Positions 61,185 through 64,000 of a DNA stretch of 64,000 nt are shown piece by piece. Every line of letters begins with the position of its first letter. Position 1 is the first letter of the stretch. The stretch is from assembly GCF_031458325.1 (NCBI RefSeq), contig NZ_JAVDYG010000001.1:682001-746000 (forward strand). The letters are read 5' to 3'. This stretch comes from Nocardioides marmoribigeumensis. GTDB taxonomy: Bacteria > Actinomycetota > Actinomycetes > Propionibacteriales > Nocardioidaceae. Position numbers and translations under genes: made by a program. The notes beneath the pieces were generated by a model. It searched no databases. It saw nothing but the letters and a program-made list of their open reading frames with translations, and had not been told where the DNA came from.

Positions 61185-63892
61185 CCGGGCAGGGTGTCCG
61201 GCAGCGGCTCGGCCAGACGGCGCACGAACCAGTCGGAGCGGGCGTCGGTCGCGGGCTCGACCCGCGCCTCGGCCGACAGCACCGAGGCACCGTGGGGCCC
61301 GGCCATCACCAGCGACAGGTCGAGGGAGCGCACCTCGGGCAGGTCGTTCTTGAGCCGCGCCACGCGCAGGACGAGGTCCTCGACCGCGGTCAGTTCGACC
61401 GGCTCGCTGCCGCGGTAGCCGAGCAGCAGCGGCGCCGCCTTGATCTCCCGCACCATCTCGGCGGCGTCCTGCCGGTGCAGCGGCGGGATCCGGAACACCG
61501 TGTCGCCGAGCAGGTCGCTGACGAAGCCCGCCATGCCGAAGGAGACGACGGGCCCGAAGAGCGGGTCCTCCACGCCCTTGACCGAGAGGGAGACCCCGGC
61601 CGGCGCACGGCGCTGCACCACGAACCCCGGCTCGGTGCCGGGCGCGAGGACGGACTGCGTCATCGTCCGCCAGGCGTCGCGCATCTCCTCCTCGTTGTCG
61701 ATGTTGCGCCACACGTGGGCCAGGTCGGGCCGCTGCCGCAGGTGCTCGGCGGTCGACTTGAGGATGACGTCCCAGCCCAGCTCGGCCCCCGCCGCCACGG
61801 CCTGCTCCTCGTCGGCGACCGGGAGGCGACGCCACAGCTGGACGCCGTACGCCGCGAGGAGGTCGTGCAGCTCGGCGTCGGTCAGCGCGCGGCCGTCGTA
61901 GGCCTGCGACAGCGCGCGGGTCACGACGGTCCGGCCCGCGACGAGGTCGACCTCGTCGTCGGGCTCCGGCTCGGCCTCCGGGCGGGCCAGCCACTCGGCG
62001 TACGACGCGGCGTGGGCGAGCGCGACGACCGCTGCCGCGGGCGAGGAGTACGACGGCACCGAGCCCCGGCCGGCCGAGGAGCCGGTGGCGTCGGGGACGC
62101 GCAGCAGCTCGGGCACGCCCTCGGCGGCGAGGAACGAGGAGACGACGGGCTTGTCGGACTGCTCCCCCACGACGGCGAGGACGTTGGCGACCTCGGTGCC
62201 GCTGGTGTCGACCGGCGGGAGGTAGACGGCCAGCACGGCGTCGATCTCGGGGTCGTCGAGGGCCTCGTCGAGCGCGTGCTCGAACGCGCCGGCGTCGGCG
62301 TCGGGACGCAGGTCGCCGACCCACCTCGCCTCCAGCCCGGTCGCGACCGCGGCGTCGTTGGCGAGCAGGGCGAGGGCGTCGGAGTTGCTGACCACGCCGA
62401 GGCGACGCCCGCGCGGCAGCGGCTGGTGGGCCAGGAGCTGGGCGACGTCGAACATCTCGTCGATGGAGTCGACCTGGATCACGCCGGCCTGGCGGAACAT
62501 CGCGTCCACCGCGACCGGCCCGACCTCGGAGCTGCGGACGGTGTGGCCCATCGGGACGCCCTGGGTAGTGCGGCCGGACTTCACCACGATCACGGGCTTG
62601 CGGCGCGAGACCCGGCGGGAGATGCGGCTGAACTTGCGCGGGTTGCCCAGCGACTCGAGGTAGAGCAGGACGACCTCGGTGGAGTCGTCCTCCTCCCAGT
62701 ACTGCAGCAGGTCGTTGCCGGACACGTCGGCGCGGTTGCCCGCGGAGACGAAGGTGGAGAGGCCCAGCCCGCGGCGGGAGACGTTCTCCAGGATCGCGAC
62801 GCCGAGCGCGCCCGACTGGCAGAAGAAGCCCGCACGGCCCCGCGGCGGCATCAGCGGCGACAGCGACGCGTTGAGCTGGAGGTCGGTGGCGGTGTTGATC
62901 ACGCCCAGGCAGTTGGGCCCGATGAGGCGCAGGCCGTAGGTGCGGCACAGCCGCAGCACCCGCCGCTGCAGCGCGCGGCCCTCGCGGCCGGACTCGGCGA
63001 AGCCGGAGGAGACCACCACGACCCCGCGGACGCCCTTGTGGGCGCAGTCGAGGATCACGTCGGGCACGGCGTCGGCGGGCACCGCGATGACGGCGATCTC
63101 CACCTCGTCGGGGATGTCGGTCACCGAGGCGTACGCCGGCATGCCGGCCACGCTCCCGGCCGCCGGGTTGACGACGTACACCCGCCCCTGGAAGTCGCCG
63201 AGCACGATGTTGCGCACGAGCATCCGGCCGACCGTGTCCTCGCGCCGCGAGGCGCCGATCACCGCGACGCTGCGGGCACCGAGGAAGTGCTGGACGGACG
63301 CGGTGTCGGCACGGTGCTCGCGGGCGAGCATCACCCCGACCGAGGTCTCGGTGGCGTCGATCGCGAACCGCATGGCCACCACGCCGTCCTCGAAGCCGCC
63401 CTTGACCTCGTAGCCGGCGTCGCGGAAGACCTGCAGCATCCCGGTGTTGTCGGGCAGCACCTCGGCGACGAACTCCTCGATCGCCAGCTCCCGCCCGATC
63501 TGGGCGAGGTGCTCCAGGAGCAGCTGCCCGATGCCGCGGTGGTGGTGGCGGTCCTGCACGAGGAACGCGACCTCGGCCCGGGGGCGCGGTCCGTCGATGC
63601 GCTCGAACTGGCCCACCGCGATCATCTTCTCCGCGACCTCGGCGACGAGCGCGACCTTGTGGTCGTGGTCGACGTCGACGAAGCGGCTGACCTCGCGCTC
63701 CGACAGGGTCGGCATCGCGGCGAAGAACCGGTAGTACTTCGACCGCGGGGACACCTCGGCGTAGAACTCCTGGAGCAGCTCCACGTCGTCGCGGCCGATC
63801 GGCCGGAGGTGGGCTGTGCCCCCGTCCCGCAGGACGACGTCGGCCTCCCAGTGCGCGGGGTACGTCGCTGCCCCATCCAGGTCCACGTCCAC
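61181..63892 (-). CDS. Pat-type protein lysine acetyltransferase (GNAT + NDP-forming acyl-CoA synthetase domains)
   Basis: 903 residues. N-terminal GNAT (about 15-185; acetyl-CoA site near DRHHHRGIGQLLLEHL), then CoA-binding Rossmann domain (SVAVIGASRREDTVGRML), succinyl-CoA synthetase-like domain (FFCQSGALGVAILENVSRRG; GHTVRSSEVGPVAVDAMFRQ retains a His in the place of the phosphorylated His) and an ATP-grasp domain at the C-terminus. The Pat family acetylates acyl-CoA synthetases and links carbon metabolism to lysine acetylation. The GTG start is supported by TAGATT six bases upstream (63899-63904). Confidence 0.9.
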   Translation of the reverse strand: MDVDLDGAATYPAHWEADVVLRDGGTAHLRPIGRDDVELLQEFYAEVSPRSKYYRFFAAMPTLSEREVSRFVDVDHDHKVALVAEVAEKMIAVGQFERIDGPRPRAEVAFLVQDRHHHRGIGQLLLEHLAQIGRELAIEEFVAEVLPDNTGMLQVFRDAGYEVKGGFEDGVVAMRFAIDATETSVGVMLAREHRADTASVQHFLGARSVAVIGASRREDTVGRMLVRNIVLGDFQGRVYVVNPAAGSVAGMPAYASVTDIPDEVEIAVIAVPADAVPDVILDCAHKGVRGVVVVSSGFAESGREGRALQRRVLRLCRTYGLRLIGPNCLGVINTATDLQLNASLSPLMPPRGRAGFFCQSGALGVAILENVSRRGLGLSTFVSAGNRADVSGNDLLQYWEEDDSTEVVLLYLESLGNPRKFSRISRRVSRRKPVIVVKSGRTTQGVPMGHTVRSSEVGPVAVDAMFRQAGVIQVDSIDEMFDVAQLLAHQPLPRGRRLGVVSNSDALALLANDAAVATGLEARWVGDLRPDADAGAFEHALDEALDDPEIDAVLAVYLPPVDTSGTEVANVLAVVGEQSDKPVVSSFLAAEGVPELLRVPDATGSSAGRGSVPSYSSPAAAVVALAHAASYAEWLARPEAEPEPDDEVDLVAGRTVVTRALSQAYDGRALTDAELHDLLAAYGVQLWRRLPVADEEQAVAAGAELGWDVILKSTAEHLRQRPDLAHVWRNIDNEEEMRDAWRTMTQSVLAPGTEPGFVVQRRAPAGVSLSVKGVEDPLFGPVVSFGMAGFVSDLLGDTVFRIPPLHRQDAAEMVREIKAAPLLLGYRGSEPVELTAVEDLVLRVARLKNDLPEVRSLDLSLVMAGPHGASVLSAEARVEPATDARSDWFVRRLAEPLPDTLPG

Positions 63893-64000
63893 GCGGCCAA
63901 TCTAACGGGAGCCGACACTGCTGACGGGAGCACCGGCCGGTGGTTCAATCGGCGCAGCGGCATGGATCGAGGTGGTCGCGGTGACCGGATGTGCGGGCTG
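63893..64000. other. Window end: promoter of the acetyltransferase, possible start of a plus-strand gene
   Basis: The TAGATT -10 of the acetyltransferase lies at 63899-63904. An ATG at 63962 opens a frame (MDRGGRGDRMCGL) that runs off the window. It is too short to judge. Confidence 0.35.

Noticed and set aside
63962-64000. Start of a plus-strand gene (MDRGGRGDRMCGL)
   Set aside because: Only 13 codons are visible; no family can be assigned and the true start is unclear.

Overview
The window is about 72% GC by eye, tightly packed, and uses GTG starts and 1-4 base stop/start overlaps throughout. The gene content (mce locus, WXG-type toxin, SigE-family sigma factor, SepH, DUF3159/DUF3710/DUF3093/DUF4193, coproporphyrin ferrochelatase, DUF222-HNH endonuclease) marks an actinobacterium. 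Protein style and the intergenic repeats suggest Nocardioides or a close relative; that genus call is inference.

Region by region. 1-8.8 kb is a complete mce operon on the minus strand (yrbEA, yrbEB, mceA-F, one Mce-associated protein), an ABC-type lipid importer whose ATPase is not in the window. 8.9-11.6 kb holds a DNA glycosylase and an ATP-dependent DNA ligase. 11.6-16.3 kb carries a TetR regulator, a thiolase, a high-molecular-weight FabG and a hotdog dehydratase; this matches the mycobacterial Rv0238 / fadA2-fabG4-htdX neighbourhood, and a near-identical motif precedes both tetR and the fadA2-fabG4 divergent promoter. 16.3-21.2 kb encodes secreted or membrane proteins (DUF5995, LVIVD propeller, EEP phosphatase, M23 peptidase fused to FG-GAP repeats). 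21.3-27.8 kb has tesB, a PAC2 protein, dxs and a NarL-type two-component system. 27.9-32.3 kb is poorly characterised: a membrane protein, a small gene behind a textbook LexA box, two related helical proteins, and a SigE-family sigma factor with a membrane propeller protein. 32.3-49.3 kb is core: aconitase with an 18-bp palindrome upstream, a block syntenic with Mycobacterium Rv2689c-Rv2701c (RNA methyltransferase, APC permease, ceoBC, DUF3159, OB-fold, DUF3710, dut, DUF3093, DUF4193, suhB), then ferrochelatase, an MFS protein, a lactone oxidase and an N-terminally shortened SepH. 49.4-57.4 kb looks more accessory: a two-domain fatty acyl reductase, a poly-cysteine leader peptide with a hairpin, an unknown gene, a phosphotransferase with tandemly repeated start codons, a frameshifted DUF222-HNH endonuclease, a sulfurtransferase, and a toxin/immunity pair. 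57.4-64 kb returns to core genes (tdk, phosphodiesterase, DUF5998, MFS, a Pat-like acetyltransferase).

Themes. Many genes show a -10 element (TAnnnT or CACAAT) ending 6-8 bases before the start codon, so leaderless transcription appears common. The most promising new biology is the WXG-PD-(D/E)XK toxin with its acidic partner, the SOS-box-controlled small gene, the Cys-codon leader upstream of an unknown gene, and the shortened SepH. All calls come from reading the sequence; no database search was run.
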